Below, piece by piece: positions 44,114-53,861 of a stretch of DNA of 64,000 nt. The stretch comes from Ornithodoros turicata (Eukaryota > Arthropoda > Arachnida > Ixodida > Argasidae): assembly GCF_037126465.1 (NCBI RefSeq), contig NC_088209.1:21023146-21087145 (forward strand), written 5' to 3'. How positions within the stretch are numbered: the first letter of the stretch is position 1; every line of letters starts with the position of its first letter. Both the position numbers and the translations under genes were made by a program. The notes below the pieces were generated by a model, which was not told the origin of the DNA, did not search any database, and saw nothing but the letters and a program-made list of their open reading frames with translations.

Positions 44114-46440
44114 CACACACACACACAAATAGAGATACGATGATGAGATGGGGCTGATGCCGGCCAGCAGGCTGGGCGCTGCCCCAGTGCCACTTGTACG
44201 TGATGAGAGATGATGATGATTATGATAAGGGGTCCGGTAATCAAAGCAGGGTGGAGAGGCCTGTTGATGACAAGAAGTCCCAGAGGTGACGCAGACCTTG
44301 GCGTGTATGGGCTGGACTGGACCATGGGCCCAGCACCTTGCCTATGGTAAAGGGGCGATGATCGATCGCATGCAGTTCGTGCTGCAATATCGCACGCTCC
44401 CGCTGGTAGTCCGGGCAGTCCATAAGTAGGTGGTGCAGGTCTGCACGCACACTGCATGCTGCACAAAGGTCCGAGGGCGCACGGCCAAGACGCTGCCTCA
44501 TAACTGGTGTAAATGCAACATTCAGCCGCATGCGGTGAAGCAGGGATGCGTAGTGTCGCGGAAGGCGATGAGGAAGCGACAGTGAAAGAGAAGGATCCAC
44601 TGCGTGGAGCAGAGAGTAGGGTGTAATGTCATGCAGCCACTGTGATCTTGTCTTGTCTGCAGAGAGAGCACGGACGAGGGCCTGACGATCACCTTTGGGC
44701 AAGATGATAGAGTGGGCTGAAGCTATATGATGACCCCGCAGGGCCGCCCGGTCGGCCTCTTCATTGCCGGGTACGCCGACATGACCAGGTACCCACTGTA
44801 ATACTACGCAGTGGCCCAGGTCTAGCAGCTCCTTGTAAGTTTCAAGCACGTCAGCAACAATGGACGCGAGAGGACCTCGAATGCCCATTGTTGCGAGGCA
44901 TTGGATAGCAGCTTTCGAGTCTGTGTAGAAGACCCATGGCCGAGATGAACACTGCAGGATCTTGCGCATGGCAAAGAGCAAAGCATGTAGCTCAGCACAT
45001 GTTGACGACGTCAGATGCGAGAGACGGAAGATACCAGTTATGTCTTCGGACGGAATAATATAGGCGCATGCAGAGCTGGATTTTGTGGACGAGCCATCCG
45101 TAAAAACAGGAGTAAAGCCTGCATACAGCTCGCTCATCATATCCAGTGTGAGCGCCTTGGACACACCTGCAGCGACATCATCCTTTCTCTGCAGCCCGGG
45201 AACGGATAGTGAAGCAGATGGCAGAGGGAGGGTCCAAGGTGGTGTTGAACGCGCCTGGGGTTCAACTTGAAAACGTGGCAGGTGAGGCTTTAGCTGTTGA
45301 ATGCAGGGCCTGAACTTGTTATTCCTGCGACGGGAAAGCTTCAGCAGTAAAGGGTGGTGCCGGTGATGAGCCAACAAACGGAGATAGTGACGGCTCGTCT
45401 CATTAAAGCGCTGGATAGCAAGCGGAGTCTCTCTCGCTTCTGCCATGACTAAACAAGTATCCGTTGTTCTTGGCACGCCCAGGCACACACGAAGGCTACG
45501 TGCCAAAAGGCACTGAAGCTTGGACTCGGAGGATGGCGAAATCCCGTGTAATACTGGAAGGCTGTATAGGAGCGGACCACGCACCAAGGCTCGATGAATG
45601 GCCAAAAGAGATCGCGCATCGCAGCCCCACCTAAGGCCAGCAATGTGTCGCATTAGGGCGATCCCTTTGGAGAGTTTCGCCTCTAGGCCCGCTATATGTC
45701 TTCTCCACGAGAGTCGGGAGTCCAGCGTTACACCCAAGAACTTACATGAGGTGGAGTACTGGAGCTGCTGTCCAGCCACAGAAAGACGATATGGAAGCAT
45801 GTTCCTTCGCGTGAAGGCGATGACGTCTGTCTTCTCCCACGAGATATCTAAGCCTGCCGTCAACAGGTATTGGTGTATGGAGTTAAGGGTTGACTGCAGT
45901 CGTCGCTGAATGGCGGGGCGAGATTTTCCGGTAGTCCAGATGCAGATGTCGTCAGCATAAAGAGAGAAATATACTTTCCTCCCTATGCAGTCCTTAAGAC
46001 CGGCCATAACTACGTTGAAGAGAAGCGGGCTAAGCACACTTCCCTGTGGCACCCCGTAGTCTGATGGAACAGGCGCAGTATCTCCCTCAGCTGTGCGGAT
46101 AAACAGGGACCTATCGCGAAGGAAATCCGTGATCCAACGCATGGCCCTTAATGGCAAAGAAGCACAAGTAAGCATGTATAGGATGAAAATGCGACTGACG
46201 GTATCATACGCCCGTTTCACATCGAGGAATACAGCCACCATTATCCTTTTGCGGACCATTGCTTCCTGTGCTGCGGACACTAAGTCGATGATGGAATCCA
46301 GCGCTGAGCGGTACTGACGGAAACCCGACATTTCTTTGGGAAAAAAGGATCTCTTTTCGAGCCACCATTGAAGTAATTCAATTATTCGTGCTTCTAACCT
46401 GTTAATCGCCATTCTCTTTACCTTATCTCGCGGGCCTGTT
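44114..46440 (-). mobile_element. LINE A: 5'-truncated non-LTR retrotransposon with (TG)n tail
   Basis: On the minus strand it comprises the RT/RNase H frame (44241-46412) and a short 3' UTR ending in (TG)n at 44114-44127. The conserved frame is readable back to about 46440, after which sequence similarity to an RT is lost, so the copy starts within the RT domain. Short 3' copies of the same family lie at 6236, 23859, 27987 and 34313. It sits in the receptor intron, in the same orientation as the host gene. Confidence 0.92.
44241..46412 (-). CDS. LINE A reverse transcriptase / RNase H polyprotein, open
   Basis: 723 codons uninterrupted. This is the C-terminal two thirds of an ORF2 protein that copies element RNA into a nicked chromosomal target. 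RT motifs: FLDVKRAYD (62-70), YGVPQGSVLSP (119-129), YADD (152-155), FLGVTLD (225-231). RNase H follows with D439 (TDG), E474, D498 (TDS), H544 (VPGHVG) and D554 in place, so the catalytic set looks intact. The C-terminus has a zinc knuckle C-x2-C-x7-H-x4-C (C650/C653-C666). The endonuclease and RT fingers are missing because of 5' truncation. The ATG used is only the first Met in frame; the frame continues upstream as ITGPRDKVKR. I/R1/Jockey-like by domain order (RT then RNase H). Lack of any stop over 2.1 kb implies a young insertion. Confidence 0.95.
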   Translation of the reverse strand: MAINRLEARIIELLQWWLEKRSFFPKEMSGFRQYRSALDSIIDLVSAAQEAMVRKRIMVAVFLDVKRAYDTVSRIFILYMLTCASLPLRAMRWITDFLRDRSLFIRTAEGDTAPVPSDYGVPQGSVLSPLLFNVVMAGLKDCIGRKVYFSLYADDICIWTTGKSRPAIQRRLQSTLNSIHQYLLTAGLDISWEKTDVIAFTRRNMLPYRLSVAGQQLQYSTSCKFLGVTLDSRLSWRRHIAGLEAKLSKGIALMRHIAGLRWGCDARSLLAIHRALVRGPLLYSLPVLHGISPSSESKLQCLLARSLRVCLGVPRTTDTCLVMAEARETPLAIQRFNETSRHYLRLLAHHRHHPLLLKLSRRRNNKFRPCIQQLKPHLPRFQVEPQARSTPPWTLPLPSASLSVPGLQRKDDVAAGVSKALTLDMMSELYAGFTPVFTDGSSTKSSSACAYIIPSEDITGIFRLSHLTSSTCAELHALLFAMRKILQCSSRPWVFYTDSKAAIQCLATMGIRGPLASIVADVLETYKELLDLGHCVVLQWVPGHVGVPGNEEADRAALRGHHIASAHSIILPKGDRQALVRALSADKTRSQWLHDITPYSLLHAVDPSLSLSLPHRLPRHYASLLHRMRLNVAFTPVMRQRLGRAPSDLCAACSVRADLHHLLMDCPDYQRERAILQHELHAIDHRPFTIGKVLGPWSSPAHTRQGLRHLWDFLSSTGLSTLL

Positions 46441-46996
46441 ATTTTCTTTTTATCTACGCGTATGTGGCTTTACATTGAACGAACTTATCTTACTTGTCAC
46501 GTGTATGAACCTTTGTGTCGCATTGAACGCGCAAACCGAAACTAGAAGAAATCTAGGTTAGGTTAGACGGGTAGTGCTTCCTCTTGCCTGAAAGATATTC
46601 TAACGTGGTACATGGGACCCCATGTAAAAGTATTGGAAATCAATAGGACACCCGCGGTTCATCGCAGCCATATACCGCGTCTGCAACAAAAACCAAGGTC
46701 ATGAACTTGATCCTGAACCTCGTTAGCTAAATTTCGCCCAACCAGCTCTCCGATAACATGTACAGTGCGGAGAGAAGATGTCACACCTATATACGTCCAC
46801 TGACTCATTCTCAAGGGAGAGGAGCGTTCAGTGAACCGTGCTAACTCGTTAGCGCACATGCCGTTATTTGCGAGAAGCTCCATGGTTTCGTTCATTGACG
46901 GACGCGAGGTGCTTCCGCCCGTGCACTGCTATATGTTCGCGGCACGTAATTAGGAGGTAATATCTATGCTGCCCAGCTGCTCTGCTTGCTGCTATA

Positions 46997-48118
46997 CAGG
47001 GCGTTTCTTATTTTTTTTTTTTCGTTTTTGTTCCTCTATAGAATCTTTATAAAAGAGCTCTGAAAGAAGCATGGCGTTTTGCAGTTGAGTTATATGGCAA
47101 AGCCCACATCCTTTCGAAGAAAGTATGAAACGAAAGCCGACTAATTAGCTATAATTCATTACTTAACTGCCTAATTAGGGGATTTCGGGCAAAAGCGAGA
47201 TTACAAAACACAACAACAACAACATATGAATGGATGATAATGATGATGTGGGAAGTTTCCCTGCGTTGAGTGCAGGACCTTACCCCATTCCAAAAAAGGT
47301 TCACATGAAAGGATGACGAGGGAAGGAAATCCCTACAGTTCGTGAAGGAGGCCGGTGGCCCTCAGAAAGGAAAGAAAAGCGCCAAGTGCACGGCCGAGAT
47401 TACAGAATGAGAGACTATCCTATTTGAAAGCTTTTTTTTACGTTTAAAATCGTGAAATACACACGCGTGCGTTAAGATATCCATTCCCGAATTTTGATAT
47501 GCAAATGAGCCGAAACCGCGGCGACCGGGAACGCAGGGAGCATGGCACACGTCACGGGATTTGGAGCGAAGGAGATGATTGGAGTATGTGCCGATCTGCG
47601 TACCAGATAAACCGCCTTCCATTCCCCCAGGGCGTGAGTCGTGACGTTGCCCACATACGTGAGGCCGACAACGGCAAGCCCTATCACCACCACCACCGCC
47701 TTCCAGTCCAGATAAGCCTCCGTCAGGCAGAAGGGACGTGCATTTTTCACTTTCGGCTTATTTATTTCCATATCGAAATTCGGGGATGGATATCGTAACG
47801 CACGAGCGTGTTTCAGAATTTTTGAACATTTTGAAAGCATGGAATGGCTTTCAACTGGGATAGTCTTCATTCAGCCAACTCGCTTTTACCCAAAATCATC
47901 TGATTAAAGAGTTAACGCATTTTAGGTAATCAGTCCCATTGTAGTTGCATACTTTCTTCGAGAGGACGTCCGCCTTGCCGTTTAGCTCAACTGCAAAAAC
48001 GACAGAATACTCGTAGAATAGAATAGAAGTATAGAAAGAGAAGCGACGTCTATGCCGCTCTCACAGCTTCTTTATAAAAATTCTATCAAGGATTTGTAAA
48101 AGAAAAGCCTATATACTG
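46997..48118. mobile_element. TA-flanked long palindrome with internal insertions
   Basis: Starts CAGGGCGTTTCTT and ends ATATACTG, with TA on both sides (46995-46996, 48119-48120). Outer arms share TGCAGTTGAG and TCGAAGAAAGTATG. Inner arms share GTGCGTTA, GATATCCATTCCCGAATTTTGATATG (split 47475-47503) with 47770-47800. Between the arms lie an (AAC)n-tailed retro fragment (47208-47290) and a SINE tail (47632-47700). Confidence 0.72.
47632..47700 (+). repeat. SINE 3' tail inside the palindrome
   Basis: GAGTCGTGACGTTGCCCACA, ACGTGAGGCCGACAACGGCA and a (CAC)n end. This is the cleanest copy of the shared SINE/LINE D tail. Confidence 0.75.
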
Positions 48119-49001
48119 TAACTATGTCATGGTATGCGGGAACATGTACCTGGCTTACGGGCTAAGTACATTCCGTACGGTGTTGAAGGGCTAACGCTTG
48201 CATAAGACTGGGAGCATAAAGCGGGACGTATTATGCACCCAGTTACACGATCACTTTCGGCTACCGTTGAAGTCAATGGTCTCCCGCTAGCCCATGAGCA
48301 GAAGAGCGGTTTCCTGCTTTCATTGCTCTTTGCGTGAGGCTCCAATAGACCTCTCCCTGCTTGTAAACAAGTGACGTCATAGTGTTCGACAGCGCCACCA
48401 ATTTGGTAGAGTTGAACTACCCTTGAAGCTAGGGGGGCGAACAATGTCACGCCCGAAAGCCACGGTTGTGAGGGGATTACGATGGTTCCAGAAAGGCACG
48501 CGGCCTTCGGTCCTACTTTTCTTTCAATAAGAGGCAGCGAACAAGTGCCGATTCGTGGAACCCAGCCCTCCCCTTCCGATTTCTTTCGGTTTGAGTCTGA
48601 ACTTTTCGGATTCTTTTTCGAATTTTTTCTGAATCGTAATTTTTGTAACCAGATGTCACTCTTGCGTTTTTTCCTATTTTTTTGTTTTGTTTTTAACGGT
48701 GAAATCGAGGAAAATATGACAATGTTTCTCTCCACTTCGCGTGCGACCAACTATACCGGAGCGAGCATTTTCTGTTCTTTTCTTTTTTTTAAATGCGTTT
48801 TAAAGCAAGGGGTACGCTTTCTGGGTACAGGAGGCAGTGATTCAGGAGCAGCCCTTCGCAACACCGCTATTTTGATTCTTTTAAATAGCGATTCGTGCGT
48901 TTTGCATTTTGAACAGGTGCCGCTTGGGCGATGTCTAGATGACCGCTACTGCAAGCCGCCCTCCATTCAAACCACAAAAACATTTAATGTAGTACCGATA
49001 T
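48119..49001. other. Intronic, no gene recognised
   Basis: Overlapping frames on both strands (48127-48750 minus, 48482-49003 plus) have no recognisable domain and are probably chance. The T-rich tract at 48600-48800 contributes. Confidence 0.4.
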
Positions 49002-49581
49002 AATTTTTAACACCCTTTTTTTTTTTGCATAAAACTACTAAGCAGGTCATAAGAATTAATTCACCTCATGGAATCATAATTATCGCAGAAATTGAATTTA
49101 AAGTACGCGCCAAAAAGCGATCGTGCGCAGAGCTGAACCAGCCCGTGATCTGCCTGGGACCTCGCGCTGACGCTACAGGGGCCACGCTCGCTGATTGGTC
49201 CAGAGAAAATTTGTCTGTTACTCCGCTGTTCGAGGTTCTGAAAAAGCATTGCTCCTGGCTCGGCAATGATTCAGCCGCTCATTCTGTCCCCAATTCGCCG
49301 GGGGAACTGGCAAAAATAGTTTACGGCGGCAAAGCGACATGGCGCTGACCTCCACTGACCAGCGAGTTGACCCCGTAACGTCATCAGTGAAGTGGAATCA
49401 TACTTCTCCTCCTCGTTATACCAGGAACGCGCGGAGCCATGTTTATGTGCGTTTCTTTTTTTCTGGTAAAGAAATTGCACACATCAAAACCTTTCGCGCC
49501 ATTCGGTAAAACGACACAGACACACTTTCATCAGACGCCTTAATCTGAAATGTTTTTGGATGGCCCTCTGCACTCCTTTAA
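49002..49581 (+). mobile_element. TTAA-flanked element P, copy 4, left-truncated
   Basis: The right end is ACTCCTTTAA with TTAA at 49578-49581. The left end lacks the first 17 or so bases, beginning at TTTTTAACACCC. The conserved frame is open (49025-49348), with QPVICLGPRADATGATLADW. Confidence 0.75.
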
Positions 49582-49728
49582 GTCAATTTGGTTCATGGTT
49601 CAACAAATCAGAAAGTAATGAGAGAACTGATGTTCTGAGGCTGGAACAACATAGAAGGGACAAATACACACAAGCCTCAATTTGCCTAAGAAATTAACGA
49701 GGAAAGTTCAAAGTCACTGAAAAGGTTA

Positions 49729-49800
49729 GCTAGCTGTAGGAGTCGAATCCACATCTTCTGGATTGCCGGTCCAGGGCTGTACCAATTGAGCTAAACTAAC
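49729..49800 (-). tRNA. tRNA-like cloverleaf, anticodon GGC, minus strand (probably repeat-derived)
   Basis: Read on the minus strand: acceptor GTTAGTT pairs with AGCTAGC (7 of 7 with wobble), D arm GCTC..CAGC has one mismatch, anticodon stem CTGGA/TCCAG is perfect with loop CCGGCAA, and T arm GTGGA/TCCTAC-type encloses TTCGACT. A-box and B-box promoter words are present. GGC would decode Ala, but animal nuclear tRNA-Ala normally uses AGC, and the sequence lies in a repeat, so a tRNA-derived pseudogene is more likely than a functional gene. Confidence 0.5.
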
Positions 49801-50124
49801 ACGCCCTCTCAGCGACTTCCAGGGTGCGTCATCTGAAGGGACAAACCAGCCACTCTCTCTCACTCATGCTCCTTTCACTCTTACATATCTGCTCTCTCAT
49901 ACACACATTCATACGAGGCTTGTATGTATTTGTCCCTTCTATGTTGTTCCAGCCTCAGAACATCAGTTCTCTCATGTTCAACAGTTGCCGCCTGCGTCGA
50001 TCCCGACGCATGAATGTGTGTATGAGAGAGCAGAAATGTAAAAGTGAAAGGAGGATGAGTGAGAGAGAGTGGCTCATGGTTTGTCTCTTCAGATGACGCA
50101 CCCTGGGAGTCGCAGAGAAGGCGT

Positions 50125-50196
50125 GTTAGCTTAGCTCAATTGGTAGAACCCTGGACCGGCAATCCAGAAGGTGTGGGTTCGACTCCTACAGCTGGC
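50125..50196 (+). tRNA. tRNA-like cloverleaf, anticodon GGC, plus strand (probably repeat-derived)
   Basis: Acceptor GTTAGCT/AGCTGGC pairs 7 of 7 with wobble. D arm GCTC..GAAC has one mismatch, different from the other copy. Anticodon stem CTGGA/TCCAG is perfect, with GGC at 50158-50160. Variable region AAGGT; T arm GTGGG TTCGACT CCTAC is fully paired. B-box is GGGTTCGACTCC. Mirror partner of 49729-49800. Confidence 0.55.
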
Positions 50197-50261
50197 TAAC
50201 CTTTTCAGTGACTTTCAACTTTCATCAGAAAGTAATGCCATCGTTGCATCACAACACTCAC

Positions 50262-50483
50262 ACGTATTCCGTGTAGGACACAAAAGGCGGCGGTAGCTCA
50301 TTCGGCCAGACGACGGTGCAGACTGTGCGAACGCTGCGGTCCGGGTAGCGGTACGAGTTGGTGGTGGTGTACATCAATGCAGGCAGGCACAACAGGGCAG
50401 AGCAGGCCCAAATGGCGCAAATGATGGCCACAGCGAGCCACCGGGGCAGCCTCCTGCACAAGGGCTGCACGATGGCGAAATAC
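50262..50483 (-). CDS. Tachykinin/natalisin-type receptor, exon with TM4 and ECL2
   Basis: On the minus strand the 3' splice site TTATCCTCGACAG is followed by G-TAT-TTC, so the upstream exon must end in the first two bases of Arg, rebuilding the D-R-Y motif at the end of TM3 (DR|YFAIVQPL). Next come ICL2 (CRRLPRW), TM4 (LAVAIICAIWACSALLCLPA), and the second extracellular loop with RTVCTVVWP, whose Cys normally pairs with a Cys at the top of TM3. The exon ends SYTEY-GT before the donor GTGAGTG at 50261. Length is 222 bp, phase 2 in and phase 2 out, matching 36644-36794. Upstream exon(s) encoding the N-terminus and TM1-TM3 were not found up to 64000. Confidence 0.94.
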
Positions 50484-51323
50484 CTGTCGAGGATAAGAAA
50501 AGGCAGTTTATTGGTGTTGTCGAGGGGTAGCATGTAACTGCACTATAGTTACAGTGACAACGGCTCGCTGGGTTGCAGAAATCAATTGCCATTTTGCTAC
50601 AGCTTCAATTAGAACTGGGCGACTAGATGGTTTATATCTTTTTCACACGTGCGATCACGGCACAGTTCATTGTGATGTCGGCCCAGCACGCACGCGATAT
50701 CATTTATCATTATCATTCATCATATCATCATTCGCTGCGATAGTAGTGACGTTGCCCGCCTGGACGTACCGAGCGCTACAAGCACCACCACACGCGCAGT
50801 TTTCAATGGTCATTAAAACCAATGATCATTGCACTTATTGCGCGTGGCTCCACCAAGCGCTAGACGTGTCAACTTCTGAAACAGCATTGAATGACCATTG
50901 GTTTTAATTATCGTTGAGAACAGCACGTACGTGTGACAACGGTACTAAGAAAACCGTAGTCACACCCCGACTCCCTATGCACGTCTTGCAAACTGGATCC
51001 ACCTACAAGCTTTTCCAACTTCACCCATTTCAAAAATGTACCTCCGTCCGCCGTCAGGTTGCGTTGATACGGCGAAAATTACACGCCTGACACGGGGACT
51101 GGAACCTAAAGAAATAGTGCTAGGGTAAAGCGCCGGTACAGAAATCCCGACCGCACCGTCAAGCCGACATAGGATTCTCACGGCGCAGCACTCGGCGAAG
51201 GAGCGTTACTACGACATACACGATCAGATGAGCGGTTGTCTTGTGTTCGGCATTCGACGAGTGCTAAAACATCGTTGGCTCTTCTGCTGCGCCCGGTCTT
51301 AATATTCCAACAGTATTTGAGAA
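50484..51323. other. No gene recognised; small palindrome and SINE scrap
   Basis: GTAGTGACGTTGCCCGCC at 50745-50762 is a SINE tail scrap. ATTAAAACCAATGATCATT (50813) and AATGACCATTGGTTTTAAT (50889) form an inverted repeat. This should be intron or upstream sequence of the receptor. Confidence 0.5.
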
Positions 51324-51560
51324 GGGGGGGGGGGAGATATGTTTCATAGAATGAAGAGAAAAAAATTGAAATATCAGCAAGGGTAATACCGGCTTGCTAT
51401 TCTAAAAAAGAAAAATGCTCAAAATAGGCGCAAAAAAAAAGAAAAAGAAAGGAAGAAAAGGAAAAAGTAAGGAAGAAAAGAAAGAAAAACAGTTAGTGGA
51501 GTACAGGCACGACAATGCACAAGAAAGCCCAGTCGGAAGGCAGAGAGCAGGGCACAGCAG
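51324..51560 (-). repeat. Divergent LINE C type 3' end
   Basis: G-run, GAGATATGTTTCATAGAATG, and ACCGGCTTGCTATTC, then A/G-rich UTR. Related to but distinct from 51893-52300. Confidence 0.5.
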
Positions 51561-51892
51561 GGCATTTGAGAAGCTCGTACAGCTTCGGTCAACCTTAATA
51601 ATAACACTGGGGAAAATTCGATCCCAGTTCCCAGCGCGATAACAGTCACCCTTGGGACACTGGGGGAATGTTAAATGATCAGAATCCTTGCGCTAAACTA
51701 ACAGAACAATTTTGTTCAATTAAGATTTCCCCATGACCCCAAGGGTTGCTGTAATCGCGCTCGGGAGCGAGACCACATTTTTTTTAAATGTTATCATTGA
51801 GGTTGACCGGAGCTGTACCGTGATTTTACGCTTAATGTCCCCTGCAGCGGTCGTTCATTACACAAGCTCGTCTACATGTGTTGTTATGGAGA

Positions 51893-52300
51893 GCTTGAGG
51901 AGGCGGGGGGATATGTTTATTAAGAAAAAAAGAAAGGAAAGGTCAGCCAGATGGAGGTCGGATTGCTGTTAAAAGAAAAAATGGGTGAAGAAAAGAACAA
52001 GAAAAAAAGATAAGAAAAGGAGAAGAGAAAAGGAGAAAATGGGAAGAAAAGAAAAGGAAAAGAAGAAAAGAAAATGGGAAGACAAAGAAGAAAAGAAAAG
52101 GAAACCAAGAAAAGAAAAGGGGAAGACAAAGAAGAGGAGAAAAGAAAAGGGGAAGACAAAGAAGAGAAGAAAAGAAAAGGAAGAGCACAGAACTAAAACT
52201 GAAAAGTCACACACACAGTGACACAATCACAAGGCGTTGACAAGGCTCGAAGCGTGGAGAAAGCGAAGGAGCGCAGTGGTGACTGCGGCATATCCTAGTG
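51893..52300 (-). pseudogene. LINE C C-terminal end and 3' UTR, minus strand
   Basis: Mirrors 60965-61428. GGGGGGATATGTTTATTAAG and AAAGGTCAGCCAGATGGAGG at the left, a purine tandem array at 51980-52190, then the complement of the C-terminal codons (GGCGTTGACAAGGCTCGAAG, GAGCGCAGTGGTGACTG) near 52235-52285. Confidence 0.82.
51980..52190. repeat. Purine-rich tandem array in LINE C UTR
   Basis: Imperfect units of about 30 bp built on AAGAAAAGAAAAGGGGAAGACAAAG-like words (for example 52110-52135, 52141-52166). The same array appears as pyrimidines at 61150-61350, so it is part of the element and not a locus-specific satellite. Confidence 0.75.
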
Positions 52301-53190
52301 TCCTATGAACATTACAACGAATCCCGTCATCCTCCTACAGTTCGAGTTGGCGACGCTGAAGCTTTCGGTATCCTCAAAGTGCATTCTGGAGATATCTCTG
52401 CCCAATGTTTTCTTCAAAAGTGCTCTCAGGAAGCAAGGCAGCTTACTAAGAAGTCTTTTAACGCAAAAACGATTTATCGTCGGTTTATCATTTGTTCATA
52501 TCGGTTATCATCGGAACGGCTATTTTTCGCTCCTGCATTTTACTTTTCTCCCTCTGCAGTCGCATACGATCGTGAAGAATTTCTCCGCGAAAATACATAA
52601 AGCTCGGTCTGGAGGTATGATACGTTATTCCGCTTTAGGAATACGAGATAAATTGAAGAGAAGAGAAATGGTGTTATAAATCACCCGTATCCACTGGTCT
52701 ATAAGAAAAATAAGCGATGTGATAGCTAATGCAATGGTACAAAATAAAACAAAGAGCTCTGCGCTGCCTCCAGGCCTGACTCCGTCATCGCGAATGGATA
52801 ATTAGCAAAAAAAAAAAAAAAATACAGAACTCATTTACTGGTAGGAGAAGTTGAAGGAAACCTGTCAAATATTTCCTACTTCTGCTTCTTTCTGACTCAG
52901 CTTGCGTGCCCCGTCATTTATAGCTAACGACATCTAAGTGGCACTCGCCCCTTCGTCATCCATATATTCTTCTTCGGTCGCCTTGGAATTGTGACAGCCG
53001 CAGGTTTCGTAAGGAGCGAGCTAATTTCCCTCTAATTAGTCTGGCGGCTCCATTAACATCATTACGTTGGTGTGGTTGTCTCGTGTTGGGATGTCGAAAG
53101 ACGTCTAAAAGCAGTTCCAATTGTGCAAACCTTTAGTGTAGCTTGTGATACGCAAATCTCGTCGACGCGCACTATAGCTTTGCACACTCT
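52301..53190. other. No gene recognised
   Basis: Two overlapping plus-strand frames at 52298-52679 have no domain. An A-run sits at 52806-52821. Nothing further. Confidence 0.4.
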
Positions 53191-53194
53191 AACA

Positions 53195-53275
53195 ACAGAG
53201 GGGGGTGGGGGCGCCGAAATAGTTTGCCGTTGTTCGCCGCGCGCTAATGGGCGTCGTCACGACTATAGTCTAAAA
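53195..53275 (-). repeat. SINE-type 3' tail, minus strand
   Basis: The reverse complement gives GACTATAGTCGTGACGACGCCC and GCGAACAACGGCAAAC, the common tail. Confidence 0.6.
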
Positions 53276-53374
53276 AAGGAAGAAGAAAGTTGAAGGGCTT
53301 GACGTGAGCTATGGGCAGGATGAACGACACTGATGAGACTGAAGTGCACTGTGGACTGATGGCTCTTAGCCAGT

Positions 53375-53545
53375 CACCTTCCCGAATGACATCGTTATGC
53401 CCATGATTGGTCAAAAACGGGGGCGTGCGCGTTTTTCGAACACTTATGCAGTTCTAAATATAAAAAATAAAAAGGCGTACGCCCCGCGCTGTCCGCAAAT
53501 CGGGAGTGACAATGGTATCATTGTGTGCAATGGTTTGCCTTCACC
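53375..53545. repeat. Degenerate TA-type MITE
   Basis: CCGAATGACATCGTTATG, AAAACGGGGGCGTGCGC and AAGGCGTACGCC, but arms and termini are eroded. It directly precedes the well-preserved copy at 53552. Confidence 0.55.
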
Positions 53546-53551
53546 ATGCTA

Positions 53552-53800
53552 CACCCTTAAAAATGAACTTCACCGCATAGCACGCTCCTAGCCAACCGTC
53601 ATCTCGACTGATATCGTTATCTGCCCTGATTTGTTGGAAACGGGAGGCGTACGCCTTTTCTGTGATAATTATGAACAGCATAAGTGTAACAGAAAAGGCG
53701 TACGCCTCCCGTTTTCCACAAATCAGGGCAGATAACGATATCATTCGAGATGATGGTTGGCTAGCGGTGTGCTATACGGCGAAGTTCATTTTGAAGAGTG
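53552..53800. mobile_element. TA-type palindromic MITE, 249 bp, reference copy
   Basis: CACCCTTAAAAATGAACTTC to GAAGTTCATTTTGAAGAGTG with TA at 53550-53551 and 53801-53802. The arms are nearly perfect complements over 120 bp and carry GCTCCTAGCCAACC, CGATATCGTTATCTGCC-type, AAACGGGAGGCGTACGCC words. No coding capacity. Probably mobilised by a Tc1/mariner-type transposase. Confidence 0.88.
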
Positions 53801-53861
53801 TATAGCGAACCGCGAACATGCTTTCAGTGGTCGAAGCCATGGAGAAGAGCCATCGTAAGCC

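Larger units (their letters stand above)
49604..50222. repeat. Inverted pair of tRNA-bearing repeats
   Basis: The left unit (about 49604-49913) is in minus orientation and the right unit (about 49914-50222) in plus orientation. Each contains ATGAATGTGTGTATGAGAGA-type sequence, a GATGACGCACCCTGG word, a tRNA cloverleaf, and CTAACCTTTTCAGTGACTTT. A second copy of the unit end (GGCTTGTATGTATTTGTCCC, CAGCCTCAGAACATCAG) lies at the centre. The right unit ends 40 bp from the 5' splice site of the receptor exon at 50262. Confidence 0.75.

Noticed and set aside
48127..49003. Overlapping long frames on both strands
   Set aside because: Mutually exclusive, no domains, and part runs through a T-rich tract and the edge of element P copy 4.
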